Source of the DNA: an uncultured Acidobacteriota bacterium | Lineage (GTDB): Bacteria > Acidobacteriota > Blastocatellia > RBC074 | Length of the DNA: 64,000 bases | Direction: 5' to 3' | Assembly (NCBI GenBank): GCA_902825875.1 | Contig: CADECP010000035.1 | Location: 1 to 64,000 of the forward strand | Part shown: one piece after another, positions 56,539-64,000 of the stretch | Position numbering within the stretch: position 1 is the stretch's first letter | How the letters are laid out: every line of letters begins with the position of its first letter | Position numbers and translations under genes: made by a program | The notes under the pieces: generated by a model | Database searches by the model: none | The model's input: the letters and a program-made list of their open reading frames with translations, nothing else | Told to the model about the DNA's origin: nothing

Positions 56539-58041
56539 CCTTTCAAAGTATTTTTTGACTGCGCCTTTGTGTTTCGGCAAAACGGTTTGAGTGTAAGCAG
56601 AACCGCCGCCAGTCGCTGAACTGTTCAACGCGCCGTGAGCGGACAGATTTCCTTTTTGAACTTCGGGAGCGGCGGAACTGAGGCCGACCAATTGGCTGTC
56701 TTGCAGTCCGGCGACAGAACCGGGCGGCAAGGCTTTTTCTTTGAACTTGGCATTGTTTTCGTCGGAGCCTTCCGTCCAGGTCATCGCCGCATCGCCGCGC
56801 CCACGCCCGACACCACCTTTGCCTCCCGAACAGTTTTGACCTGGCGGGCAATCTTTATCACCGTTGCCTTCGCACCATTCGCCGACGGCATCAGCGACGG
56901 ACATTTTCTGAGCGTTGTCTTTCAGGAATTTCGACAAGCCGGAGTTGTCGCGCTTGTTTGCCGAAGCTCCGCCTTTCAAAGAGTTCGGATTGATGTTGCC
57001 GCGATTCATGCCCGATTGGTTCAGCTTGGACATTTGCTGATTGAGTTTCTGTTTCGACTGGCTGAGCGCGTTGGCGAGTTCTTTCAACTGTTCGGAGTTC
57101 AGCGAACCGTTTTTCAACGCTTCCTGAGTTTCCTGGGAAAGCTGACTGGCCAGAGCTTCGTTGTCTTTCATTGCGCCTTGCATCATTGTCGAAAGCGTCT
57201 GCATGGCTTCGGTCATCGTCTGAGCGTCGAGTTGGTCGCTGCCAGCCATCATTCCAGCTTGCAAGCCTTCTGCCAGAGCTTCGGCTTTTCCCAATTGCTC
57301 CTGCTTTCCGGCGGCTTCGGCGATGGCGTCTTTGGCGGTTTTTTCGATGGAGTTGGCCAGATGATCCAACGCCTCCCAGGTTTTGGCAGGGTCTTCGCCA
57401 GCGGCTTCGGCGGCCAATTGATCCAGCTTGTCTTTCAATTCTTCTGCTTTGGCTTCGGCGATGATTTGTTCTTCCTTGAGCGTCTCAATTTGCGCGGCGA
57501 TGGTTTCGGCTTCTTTGGCCACGTCCAGCGAACGACTTGCGTTGACCGAAACGTATCTGATCGGCAGAAACAAGCAGATAGCGGCGAAGCTGACCGACAG
57601 CGCCATCAAACTCCAAGCGCGTGAGCTTCGCCATTTCAAACGCGGCAAGCTGACTGAGTTCAAACGGTTTTCCCAATTACCGAGCGGTTGTTCACCTGCC
57701 GCCATCAACAAACCGCCGCAATCGTTTTGCCGATCCAGCAGCGAACGCACCGAAGCCGAAGTCGGCAATTGTTTTCTGGCGATGAAGTAGGCGGCGACGG
57801 CTCCGGCGAAAATGCCTATGGTTCCGAACAACAGCGGCTTGATTGGCGTGTGCAACGTAGCCCGCAACGCGAGCGCGACGGCTCCCCAGCCGAAACACCA
57901 CAACGTGACAATCGTCAGCCAGGTTTTCAGCGTCAGCAGCGCGGTCAGCTTTCGCAAAAAAAGTTGAATTGATTCTTCGTGACCGTTTCCGGCTGAATTG
58001 GTGGACGGTGCGGCAGTTGGCGATAAGGACGTCGTTTTCAT
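56533..58041 (-). CDS. membrane-anchored coiled-coil protein of the MoxR/DUF58 cluster
   Basis: A 502-residue protein with three membrane segments (about 36-59, 67-88, 143-164), then a long Ala/Glu/Lys/Gln coiled coil (about 168-345, for example AEAKAEELKDKLDQLAAEAA) and a Gly/Ser-rich tail with a small Cys cluster (EWCEGNGDKDCPPGQNC). It looks like the DUF4175-type proteins found in MoxR-DUF58 clusters, though I am not sure of that assignment. The first gene on the minus strand, it faces a divergent unit that includes the DUF58 gene. No strong ribosome site was seen at 58041. Its stop codon lies in a repeat element. Confidence 0.7.
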   Translation of the reverse strand: MKTTSLSPTAAPSTNSAGNGHEESIQLFLRKLTALLTLKTWLTIVTLWCFGWGAVALALRATLHTPIKPLLFGTIGIFAGAVAAYFIARKQLPTSASVRSLLDRQNDCGGLLMAAGEQPLGNWENRLNSVSLPRLKWRSSRAWSLMALSVSFAAICLFLPIRYVSVNASRSLDVAKEAETIAAQIETLKEEQIIAEAKAEELKDKLDQLAAEAAGEDPAKTWEALDHLANSIEKTAKDAIAEAAGKQEQLGKAEALAEGLQAGMMAGSDQLDAQTMTEAMQTLSTMMQGAMKDNEALASQLSQETQEALKNGSLNSEQLKELANALSQSKQKLNQQMSKLNQSGMNRGNINPNSLKGGASANKRDNSGLSKFLKDNAQKMSVADAVGEWCEGNGDKDCPPGQNCSGGKGGVGRGRGDAAMTWTEGSDENNAKFKEKALPPGSVAGLQDSQLVGLSSAAPEVQKGNLSAHGALNSSATGGGSAYTQTVLPKHKGAVKKYFERK

Positions 58042-58285
58042 AGCGCAAGAATACCAAAGTTGAATCCGCCGAGTCTTCTAAAATTTCTTCCAAAGGCTTG
58101 GCCAGACGCGGCAATGTTTGAGTATCATTCCCGCCCGTAGACGCTTGGCGGCATCACGCTGTTCCAGAAAGATTCCCCTAGCGGTCAGTTTCTGTTTTGC
58201 AACTTTACAAGAACCGGAACCGCGGGCGTTCCGTAACTTGTGCGAGCCCCTTGCCGAACTTCAAAACAATTTCAGGAGAAAATTT

Positions 58286-58861
58286 ATGCTGATGACTGTT
58301 TTTACAGTGCTGCTTTGCCTGGTCAATGATCCGACTGCCGTGATTCCCCAGAAAGCAAACGAGTCAATCGAATACAAACTGCTGGCCACTAACAAAACTT
58401 CGACGATGGAAAAGGAAATGAACGCCGCCTCTGCCGAAGGCTACCGCTTTGAAGGAACGATGGGCGGCGAAACTGCCGGTGGCGGCAATGAAATCGTCGT
58501 CATTATGTCTCGCCGAGCTAGTTCCAGCAGCGAACGGCTGCAATACAAACTGCTGGCGACGCGAAAAACGTCCACGATGCAAAAAGAATTGACGGAGGCC
58601 GGCGCTCAGGGTTTTTCGTATGTCGGCCAGTCCATTTACGATTCGGCTTTTGGCGGGCGCGAAGTCGTAGTCATTTTGGAACGCAACGACAAGGTGAAAA
58701 CGACTTACGAATACAAACTCCAAGCCACCAGTCGAACTTCGACAATGCAAAAGGAATTGAACGAAGTCGGGCGCGACGGATTCCAGTTTTGTGGCATCAC
58801 CGTCGCCGAAACCAGTTTCGGCGGCAGAGAGGTCGTCAGCATTATGCGAAGAGCCAAATGA
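58286..58861 (+). CDS. protein of three tandem DUF4177-like repeats
   Basis: A 191-residue protein; start after CAGGAGAA. A short hydrophobic N-terminus ([13 protein letters not shown]) may be a signal. The rest is three copies of a roughly 48-residue unit (about 29-77, 86-133, 142-189) with the pattern [20 protein letters not shown]...GF...[10 protein letters not shown], similar to DUF4177-like small domains. The units are more alike than expected for old duplications. The stop overlaps the start of the DUF58 gene as ATGA, which ties the two closely. Function unknown. Confidence 0.75.
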   Translation: MLMTVFTVLLCLVNDPTAVIPQKANESIEYKLLATNKTSTMEKEMNAASAEGYRFEGTMGGETAGGGNEIVVIMSRRASSSSERLQYKLLATRKTSTMQKELTEAGAQGFSYVGQSIYDSAFGGREVVVILERNDKVKTTYEYKLQATSRTSTMQKELNEVGRDGFQFCGITVAETSFGGREVVSIMRRAK

Positions 58862-59727
58862 CAAACGCTTATAGAGATTTTTTGCGGGAAGGCGAGCGAA
58901 TCGGTTTGCGCTATTCGCTCGCCGTGCCGAAAACGACTGCGGCGACGCTGGCTGGATTGCAAATCGGCCAGCGCGCCGGAAGCTCGCTCGAATTCAAAGA
59001 TCACCGCGATTACCAACCGGGCGACGATTTGCGGCGAATTGACTGGAATGCCTTTGCGCGCTCGGACAAACTGACAATCAAACTTTTCCGCGAAGAAATC
59101 ACACCGCACCTGGATTTGCTGGTTGATGGCTCGCGCTCAATGGCTGTCGAACCGTGTGTAAAGATTGAAGCCGCTGTCGCGCTTTCGGCTGCGCTGGCAG
59201 TTGCGGCAGAAAATGCCGGGCATTCGCATACGGTTTGGTCGTTGCGCGAAGTTTGCGAACCGGTCGCAAACAGTTCTGGCCGGCCTTCCACCTGGACAGA
59301 ATTGGCCTTCGATTTTCGCCAGAATCCGCTGGAATCGTTCTCTCGCGTGCCGCCGAAATTGCGCCGTCTGGGACAACGTATTTTCATCAGCGATTTGCTG
59401 TGGCTTGGCGATCCGTTGCAATTGTTGCAGCAGCTTTCGCAAAACGCAGCGTCGGTCACAGTCGTTCAGTTGCTGGCGGAATCTGATCTTGCACCATCGG
59501 AACGCGGGCGTATCCGGTTGATTGATTCGGAAACCGAAGAACAGCGCGAAATCTTCATTGATGACGCGGCGATCAAACGCTACAAAGACGCGCTAGCCCG
59601 TCATCAGCAAAACTGGCACAGTGCTTGTCGTCAAACCGGTGCAACGTTGGTTGAACTGGTCGCCGAACAACTCTTATCAAACTGGAATCTGGAATCGCTG
59701 GTCAAAGCCGGTGTTCTAAAAACATAA
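58858..59727 (+). CDS. DUF58 domain protein
   Basis: A 289-residue cytoplasmic protein of the DUF58 family, a VWA-like fold that partners with MoxR ATPases. The hallmark is [18 protein letters not shown] (residues about 46-63), followed by the VWA-like strand [15 protein letters not shown], which keeps DxSxS-like residues. ATG overlaps the preceding stop as ATGA. The next gene starts one base after its stop. The matching MoxR gene is on the opposite strand about 2.5 kb away. Confidence 0.9.
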   Translation: MTNAYRDFLREGERIGLRYSLAVPKTTAATLAGLQIGQRAGSSLEFKDHRDYQPGDDLRRIDWNAFARSDKLTIKLFREEITPHLDLLVDGSRSMAVEPCVKIEAAVALSAALAVAAENAGHSHTVWSLREVCEPVANSSGRPSTWTELAFDFRQNPLESFSRVPPKLRRLGQRIFISDLLWLGDPLQLLQQLSQNAASVTVVQLLAESDLAPSERGRIRLIDSETEEQREIFIDDAAIKRYKDALARHQQNWHSACRQTGATLVELVAEQLLSNWNLESLVKAGVLKT

Positions 59728-59728
59728 A

Positions 59729-60556
59729 ATGATGATGAATCTTGGAATCGTCGCTGACGAAATCAGCCGTGATTTTCGACAAGCTTCGCAAATCGGATTA
59801 GCCGCCGGATTGCGCCGTTACGAAATTCGTTTTTTGCAGTCAGGCCGAGCACCGATGTGCGATCCAGCCGAACTGCTGGAAATCGAACGCATCTGCGACA
59901 GCGAAGGTCTGGAAATCACCGCGCTTTCACCTGGCCTGTTCAAATGGACTGACTCGGTGGAAAAATTTAGGAAAGAAATGAATGAAGTGTTTCCACGTTC
60001 GGTCGAACTGGCCAAACGTTGGAACTTATCGGCGCTGATCGTGTTCGGATTCTGCAAACCGGAAGCGACTGAAGAAATCGCTGACTTGATTTCGAGCGAC
60101 AACCCACCGAACTGGGTGATTGACAGTTTGGCTGAAGCCGGAGCCAAAGCCGAAGAAGTCGGATTGCGTTTGTTGATCGAAGCCGAGCCTGTCTGCTGGG
60201 CGGATACTGGAACCGCAACCGTCAAGCTTATTCGCGCAGCAAACTCATCAGCGATTGGCATTAATTACGATCCTTGCAATGTAGCCTGGATGACTCGCCG
60301 CGATCCGATTGACGAATTCGATTCAGTTGCGCCGTTTATCGCCAACGTTCACCTCAAAGACCAATTGGACGCTCCGCGTGGCAGCGGAACACCGACTTGG
60401 GTTGTACCAGGCCAAGGAATGATTGATTACCGTCCGCACTTTGCCGAATTGAAACGCATTGGCTACGCTGGACCAATTTCGCTGGAACCTCATATTGATG
60501 GAAAACTGGAAACCATCCTGAACTGCAAACAAGCTGTCGAAGAAATGTGGCTCTAA
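59729..60556 (+). CDS. sugar phosphate isomerase/epimerase-like TIM-barrel protein
   Basis: A 275-residue xylose-isomerase-like TIM-barrel (AP endonuclease 2 superfamily). Typical elements are LGIVADEISRDF at strand 1, LIEAEPVCWADTGTA with a metal-ligand Glu, NYDPCNVAW, FIANVHLKDQ with the ligand His and GPISLEPHIDGKLE near the end. These enzymes isomerise or epimerise sugars or inositols with a divalent metal; the substrate is open. It starts one base after the DUF58 stop, so it is co-transcribed, although no functional link is obvious. Confidence 0.85.
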   Translation: MMMNLGIVADEISRDFRQASQIGLAAGLRRYEIRFLQSGRAPMCDPAELLEIERICDSEGLEITALSPGLFKWTDSVEKFRKEMNEVFPRSVELAKRWNLSALIVFGFCKPEATEEIADLISSDNPPNWVIDSLAEAGAKAEEVGLRLLIEAEPVCWADTGTATVKLIRAANSSAIGINYDPCNVAWMTRRDPIDEFDSVAPFIANVHLKDQLDAPRGSGTPTWVVPGQGMIDYRPHFAELKRIGYAGPISLEPHIDGKLETILNCKQAVEEMWL

Positions 60557-60830
60557 TTTCTGGCGGCAGGTTTTAACAAAAACGTTGTTGACTGCTCGCA
60601 TTCACTCAAGTTATTTTTCGAGCGAACTGAAAGCTGGAGCAAATTGCTCTGGTGCCGCGATTTGAATCAAGAATTTTTCGCCTCATTGCCCCTTCTCAAT
60701 CTTAGCCAGATTTCAGTTTCATCACTGAACTTTACCCTTGAGCAAGTGACTCACTCACTATGCTCTACCCCCTTCAAGATCGCCCCTCACCAATCAATCT
60801 CAAAAAGATTCGATCATTGGAGTTATACGC

Positions 60831-60929
60831 ATGCTTTCTCAAAGAACATCCCTCACACCTGCTCAATTGTTGTTGCTTCTGCTGCTGGCTGCTTTTGCAA
60901 TGTTTTTGGCGCTTTCGGTTTCGATTTGA
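60831..60929 (+). CDS. predicted 32-residue single-span membrane peptide
   Basis: An ORF of 33 codons with GGAG eight bases before its ATG. Residues 13-31 (LLLLLLLAAFAMFLALSVS) form one membrane span after a short polar N-terminus. It may be a small membrane protein or toxin-like peptide. The rest of the 550-base gap (60557-61107) shows no other gene. No homologue is known to me, so chance cannot be excluded. Confidence 0.45.
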   Translation: MLSQRTSLTPAQLLLLLLLAAFAMFLALSVSI

Positions 60930-61001
60930 GCCAAACTTGGTTGCGAAGAATTGTAAGCGGAGTCAGGTGGCTGGCAGTACACGGAAGGCTTTTTGGGGGA
61001 G

Positions 61002-61039
61002 GAGAGCGGCAGGCATTACTTACCGTGCCGCTCTCTCTT
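61002..61039. terminator. stem-loop between the small peptide gene and the protease operon
   Basis: GAGAGCGGCA (61002-61011) pairs perfectly with TGCCGCTCTC (61026-61035), followed by TCTT. It could terminate transcripts from either side. Confidence 0.65.
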
Positions 61040-61107
61040 GAAGTAAAAATTTGGCTGAGGATTTTCCCCAATAGCTGAGGACGCAAAACCCTGGCCAAGG
61101 GCGCAAA

Positions 61108-62175
61108 TCACAAAATCCGTTCGGCGACTTCGACCTTCAACAGATTCCGTACGTTCTCAAAATGATTGGCAATCGTCGCTTGCGTCGAACCCGCGAAAAG
61201 CAGCCCGACCGCTACGTTGTCCAACGTTGTGATGAGCGACCCGGAATCACCGCCTGCCGACATTGGCGTGGTGATGATCTGGTCTCGGAATCGAGCCAAG
61301 CGCCCACCACCATAATTGACATCAACGGTCGCATTGATGGCGGTGACACGCCCTGTGGTGAAGTTCGTCGTGCGTCCGGTCTTTTTCACCAACGAACCGA
61401 CGGTTACTTCCGCTTTACGCCGCCATCCAAGCACATGACCTGACCAATAAATTTCACGATCAAGATCGCTGAAGTTTCCTTCGGCAATTGCGGCGTCAAC
61501 CAGGTTATTGTGCTGATTCAGCGGAATCGCCGGGGCAAACGAGATCGGAACGAACTCGCTGAGTCGCGCAATCCGATCTGCCGGGTCAACTCCGCCGTCA
61601 ACCGGACCGGGCTGCAAAATCGAATCGCCTATTGCGGCCAGATTGCTGTTGGCCAACACATGGTTGTTGCTCAAAATGTAAAACTTCGACGGAATACCAA
61701 CGCCGTGCGACGCAGGATTGGTCGAACCACCCGGAAGGATTTTATAAACACAGGTTCCGATGGTTCCTGCGGTGATGTTTTTGTGCCCAACGCTGTACCC
61801 GCCTTTTGCCGGGCGAACTCGATTGGTCAAAATTTGTGCATCTGCGCTATTTTCGCGTGGCGGAGGCGGAGGCGGATCCGGGTCGCCATCGGGGGAAGCA
61901 AAAACATTGCCAACAGCCAAAACGTCTGTCTGAACATCCTGGCATTTTGTTGGAATCAGGTCCTTTTTCGAGATTGTGTCTTTCGGAAGCTTATACGAAA
62001 CCAAGATCAGCAAAGCCGGTTCGCCTGTCGGTTCGCCATTCTTCCATTTGATCCCTGCCGCGACCCCAATTACGTTGTTACGCGGGAGAATTTCGTCAAC
62101 GGCAACTTCATGCGCCTTGTCCAATCCCTTCGCGGCGGTTACGGACAAAGCCATTTTTTGAAAATCAGTTTTCAT
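61108..62175 (-). CDS. trypsin-fold serine protease with N-terminal prodomain-like region
   Basis: A 355-residue protein without a signal peptide. The catalytic triad is visible: His172 in FYILSNNHVLANSN, Asp227 in NNLVDAAIAE and Ser311 in MSAGGDSGSLI. The N-terminal domain (about 29-90, NNVIGVAAGIKWKNGEPTGE) has the same pattern as the stand-alone 75-residue protein encoded upstream, then comes a Pro-rich linker (PDPPPPPPRE). The arrangement recalls the Nal1-like/trypsin-2 proteases found in diverse bacteria. It is downstream of the small gene by 44 bases. The target is unknown. Confidence 0.85.
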   Translation of the reverse strand: MKTDFQKMALSVTAAKGLDKAHEVAVDEILPRNNVIGVAAGIKWKNGEPTGEPALLILVSYKLPKDTISKKDLIPTKCQDVQTDVLAVGNVFASPDGDPDPPPPPPRENSADAQILTNRVRPAKGGYSVGHKNITAGTIGTCVYKILPGGSTNPASHGVGIPSKFYILSNNHVLANSNLAAIGDSILQPGPVDGGVDPADRIARLSEFVPISFAPAIPLNQHNNLVDAAIAEGNFSDLDREIYWSGHVLGWRRKAEVTVGSLVKKTGRTTNFTTGRVTAINATVDVNYGGGRLARFRDQIITTPMSAGGDSGSLITTLDNVAVGLLFAGSTQATIANHFENVRNLLKVEVAERIL

Positions 62176-62219
62176 GCTGAGACCTCCATTTTTGGACTGA
62201 GTGTTATTCGACGCAATGG

Positions 62220-62447
62220 CTATTCAGTGCCAGCCATCACGATACCTATTTCCTCAACGTCAACATCGTATTGACCCAGACGTTTCGGAATTATTTCCTT
62301 TGGCTTGAGAGAAGAAAGTTCTACTTTGTGAGTCACAAATACCTTGATAGCAGGTTTGCCATTTTTTTCACCGATTCCAACGCCGACGACGTTTGGCAAC
62401 TCCATCAAATCGTTTTCGTTACGTTCTTTGATTTGCTCAATTTTCAT
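62220..62447 (-). CDS. stand-alone homologue of the neighbouring protease's N-terminal domain
   Basis: A 75-residue protein: ELPNVVGVGIGEKNGKPAIK followed by VFVTHKV and EIIPKRLGQYDVDVEEIG. It aligns by eye with residues 29-90 of the serine protease (LPRNNVIGVAAGI..., ILVSYKL..., DLIPTKCQDVQTDVLAVG). The start at 62447 has GGGGAG upstream; five further upstream codons are unlikely to be used. Being encoded just before the protease, it may be a separate propeptide, chaperone or inhibitor. That role is inferred only from the alignment and position. Confidence 0.75.
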   Translation of the reverse strand: MKIEQIKERNENDLMELPNVVGVGIGEKNGKPAIKVFVTHKVELSSLKPKEIIPKRLGQYDVDVEEIGIVMAGTE

Positions 62448-62566
62448 TGCTCCCCTTTTCAATTACTTGAAGATGAAGATGGAGAAAGCAAATTACTATC
62501 CCCTTTCAAAAAAATTCCGAATTATTTACGACCTTGTCAGTATTTCTTACCAGTCGAACTTTCTTG

Positions 62567-62596
62567 TTGACGATAAGAGTCTTTGAAAACTAGACT
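62567..62596 (+). promoter_or_regulatory. candidate promoter for the TPR protein gene
   Basis: TTGACG (62567-62572) and TAGACT (62591-62596) with an 18-base spacer, 67 bases before the start codon, in an AT-rich divergent gap. Confidence 0.3.
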
Positions 62597-62662
62597 CCAC
62601 CTGCCATTCGGCACAGCAACCACGGTTTAATGTAAACAATCAAGTTTCAGCCAGGAGGTATC

Positions 62663-64000
62663 ATGATTCCATCCAGCCGTCGCATTTTCTTACTGATTTG
62701 CTGCGTCTCCATGATTGCAACCGCATCTTTGTTACATTCGCCTGTCGCAATAAACAGCCAAGCCCAAACGTTTGTGCAAGAAAAGCAGGGATTGAAATCA
62801 AAGGACATCGAAAATCTGCTCGCACAACTATTCAAGGCTAACTCTTCACAGCAGCTTCAAACCATTCTATCTGAGAACTGGCATCTGGTTTCGGCCAAGT
62901 TGATCGAAGAGATTGCGAACTCGCTCTTCATTGACCCGTCGCCCAAAAATGCAGATTTGCCCAAAGTCCAAATGCTTAATCAGATGCTGCTTGGGTTGTC
63001 TCAACAGCTCGACTACGAAAAAGGGCGCGCCATTGCCATTAGCCATCTTGGAGTCATACATAGAAAAAGAGAGCGATACGATCTTGCCATCAAATACTTC
63101 AACCACAGCCTCCCCATCTTTCAAAAAATCGGCGATCCGAAATGGCTTGGCCAAGTGCGGAGATATTTTTTGGTAGCTCACCATGAGCAAGGGGATTTTT
63201 CAGCGGTTCTCGATCATGCGCAAATAGCCTTCGATTTGGCCAGTGAAGTCAAAGAGCCTTACGGGGTCGCGCTCGCCAATTACAATTTGGGACTGGCTTA
63301 TGACGAACTGGAGCTTTACTCACAGGCCATCAAACACTACGAAACCGCTCTTTCTGTCAATCAAAGCGTTACCAATCCCCCGCCCAAAGCAGATGTCCAC
63401 GGTTTGACCGAAGATATTTTGAGGCGTACAGCCAGAGCCTGCTTTACTGTCGGCAACATTCAATGCTCTCTGAGTAATTATTCCCAGCTTGTAGACATCG
63501 GATACCGATCAAAATCCAATAACCTGCCTGATTACCTAAACCTTTTGGCTACAGCACAACACGAATCGGGTGAGTTTGAGTTTGCCAAAGAGTCTTGCCA
63601 GAAAAGTCTGGCAATTTCTGAACCGGCTAAAATGATCGCCCCTAGACTAAATTCGTATCGCCTGCTGGGATACATTCACAGCGACCTGAAAAACCATGTT
63701 GATGCCATAAATTTTATCGAAAAGGCCAAAGCCATTCCCAAAGGCCGCGATAAGCGCGTTCTTGAAAATCTTTACCTTGCAGAAGGCGTTGTTTATTACA
63801 ACGCAGGTCAATTTGACCGTGCGCGTTCGGCATACGAATCGGCAATCAAGCTGGTCGAAGAACGGCAGGCAAGAACTAAAGCGAGTGTGGAAGCAGGCCC
63901 GTTGCCCGTGAGCTATCAATATGCGCCGTATGCTCGAATGATCGAACTGCTCGTCTCGCAAGGTCAAATACTGGAAGCTCTGAATTATTCGGAACGCGCC
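62663..64000 (+). CDS. secreted TPR protein, 5' part (runs off the window)
   Basis: The frame is open from ATG 62663 (AGGAGG at 62653-62658) to the window end: 446 residues. A signal peptide (FLLICCVSMIATASLL) is followed by tandem TPRs, for example AIAISHLGVIHRKRERYDLA, ALANYNLGLAYDELELYSQA and LYLAEGVVYYNAGQFDRA. The last visible residues, ILEALNYSERA, resemble the linker that in TPR-CHAT proteins leads into the CHAT protease domain. That continuation lies outside the window and is inferred. Confidence 0.8.
   Translation, partial: MIPSSRRIFLLICCVSMIATASLLHSPVAINSQAQTFVQEKQGLKSKDIENLLAQLFKANSSQQLQTILSENWHLVSAKLIEEIANSLFIDPSPKNADLPKVQMLNQMLLGLSQQLDYEKGRAIAISHLGVIHRKRERYDLAIKYFNHSLPIFQKIGDPKWLGQVRRYFLVAHHEQGDFSAVLDHAQIAFDLASEVKEPYGVALANYNLGLAYDELELYSQAIKHYETALSVNQSVTNPPPKADVHGLTEDILRRTARACFTVGNIQCSLSNYSQLVDIGYRSKSNNLPDYLNLLATAQHESGEFEFAKESCQKSLAISEPAKMIAPRLNSYRLLGYIHSDLKNHVDAINFIEKAKAIPKGRDKRVLENLYLAEGVVYYNAGQFDRARSAYESAIKLVEERQARTKASVEAGPLPVSYQYAPYARMIELLVSQGQILEALNYSERA

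Noticed and set aside
60644-61078. 144-codon frame between the isomerase and the protease
   Set aside because: No ribosome site, biased composition, and it runs through a stem-loop; the 32-codon frame inside the region is more credible.

Overview
The window looks like chromosomal DNA from an Acidobacteriota bacterium, probably near the Blastocatellia. This is inferred from gene content: two Oar-like TonB-dependent receptors with an N-terminal carboxypeptidase-regulatory domain, a VWFA-related protein of the type common in Acidobacteria, very large secreted kelch/TIG proteins, a Tat-exported Gfo/Idh/MocA oxidoreductase, several caspase-fold proteins, and palindromic intergenic repeats. No rRNA, tRNA, CRISPR array, IS transposase or prophage gene was seen.

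Layout. 1-5.4 kb: a small unknown gene, a Cys-rich secreted protein with calcium-loop motifs, and a secreted matrixin-type metalloprotease with He_PIG/BACON-like domains and three C-terminal repeats, closed by a 24-bp perfect terminator stem. 5.5-7.4 kb (minus): DUF1611/DgcN-like protein plus a methyltransferase. 7.5-10.3 kb (plus): BNR sialidase-like protein, leucyl/phenylalanyl-tRNA-protein transferase, Bax-inhibitor-1-like membrane protein. 10.4-17.1 kb (minus): a compact three-gene cytoplasmic operon with a promoter-like -35/-10 pair: C25-like caspase-fold protease, CHAT protease fused to an NTPase-like and HEAT-like region (GTGA overlap), and a GHSFG alpha/beta hydrolase. This is the best candidate for an undescribed conflict or signalling system. 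17.3-26.7 kb (plus): zinc-ribbon AIM24 protein, Tat oxidoreductase, PfkB kinase remnant, TonB receptor 1, a small-protein/HNH nuclease pair, enolase. 26.9-41.4 kb (plus): TonB receptor 2, a 2458-residue kelch/TIG/dockerin-like/cohesin-like lipoprotein candidate, and a secreted 14-WD40-repeat caspase.

41.5-47.4 kb (minus): metK-ahcY (SAM cycle), then an operon of a lasso-peptide-B2-like transglutaminase-fold protein, malQ and the VWA protein. 47.6-50.6 kb (plus): an M1-peptidase homologue that has lost all three zinc ligands, and a small secreted protein. 50.6-59.7 kb: a MoxR/DUF58/ABC-2 cluster split between two divergent transcription units; a block of palindromic repeats is translated in frame in one of its membrane proteins. 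59.7-62.5 kb: a TIM-barrel isomerase, a 32-residue membrane peptide, a trypsin-like protease and a stand-alone copy of its N-terminal domain. The window ends inside a secreted TPR protein that may continue into a CHAT domain.

Almost every CDS has a good Shine-Dalgarno sequence (AGGAG type), which decided most starts; several starts are GTG or TTG. Assignments come from reading motifs by eye; no database search was run.
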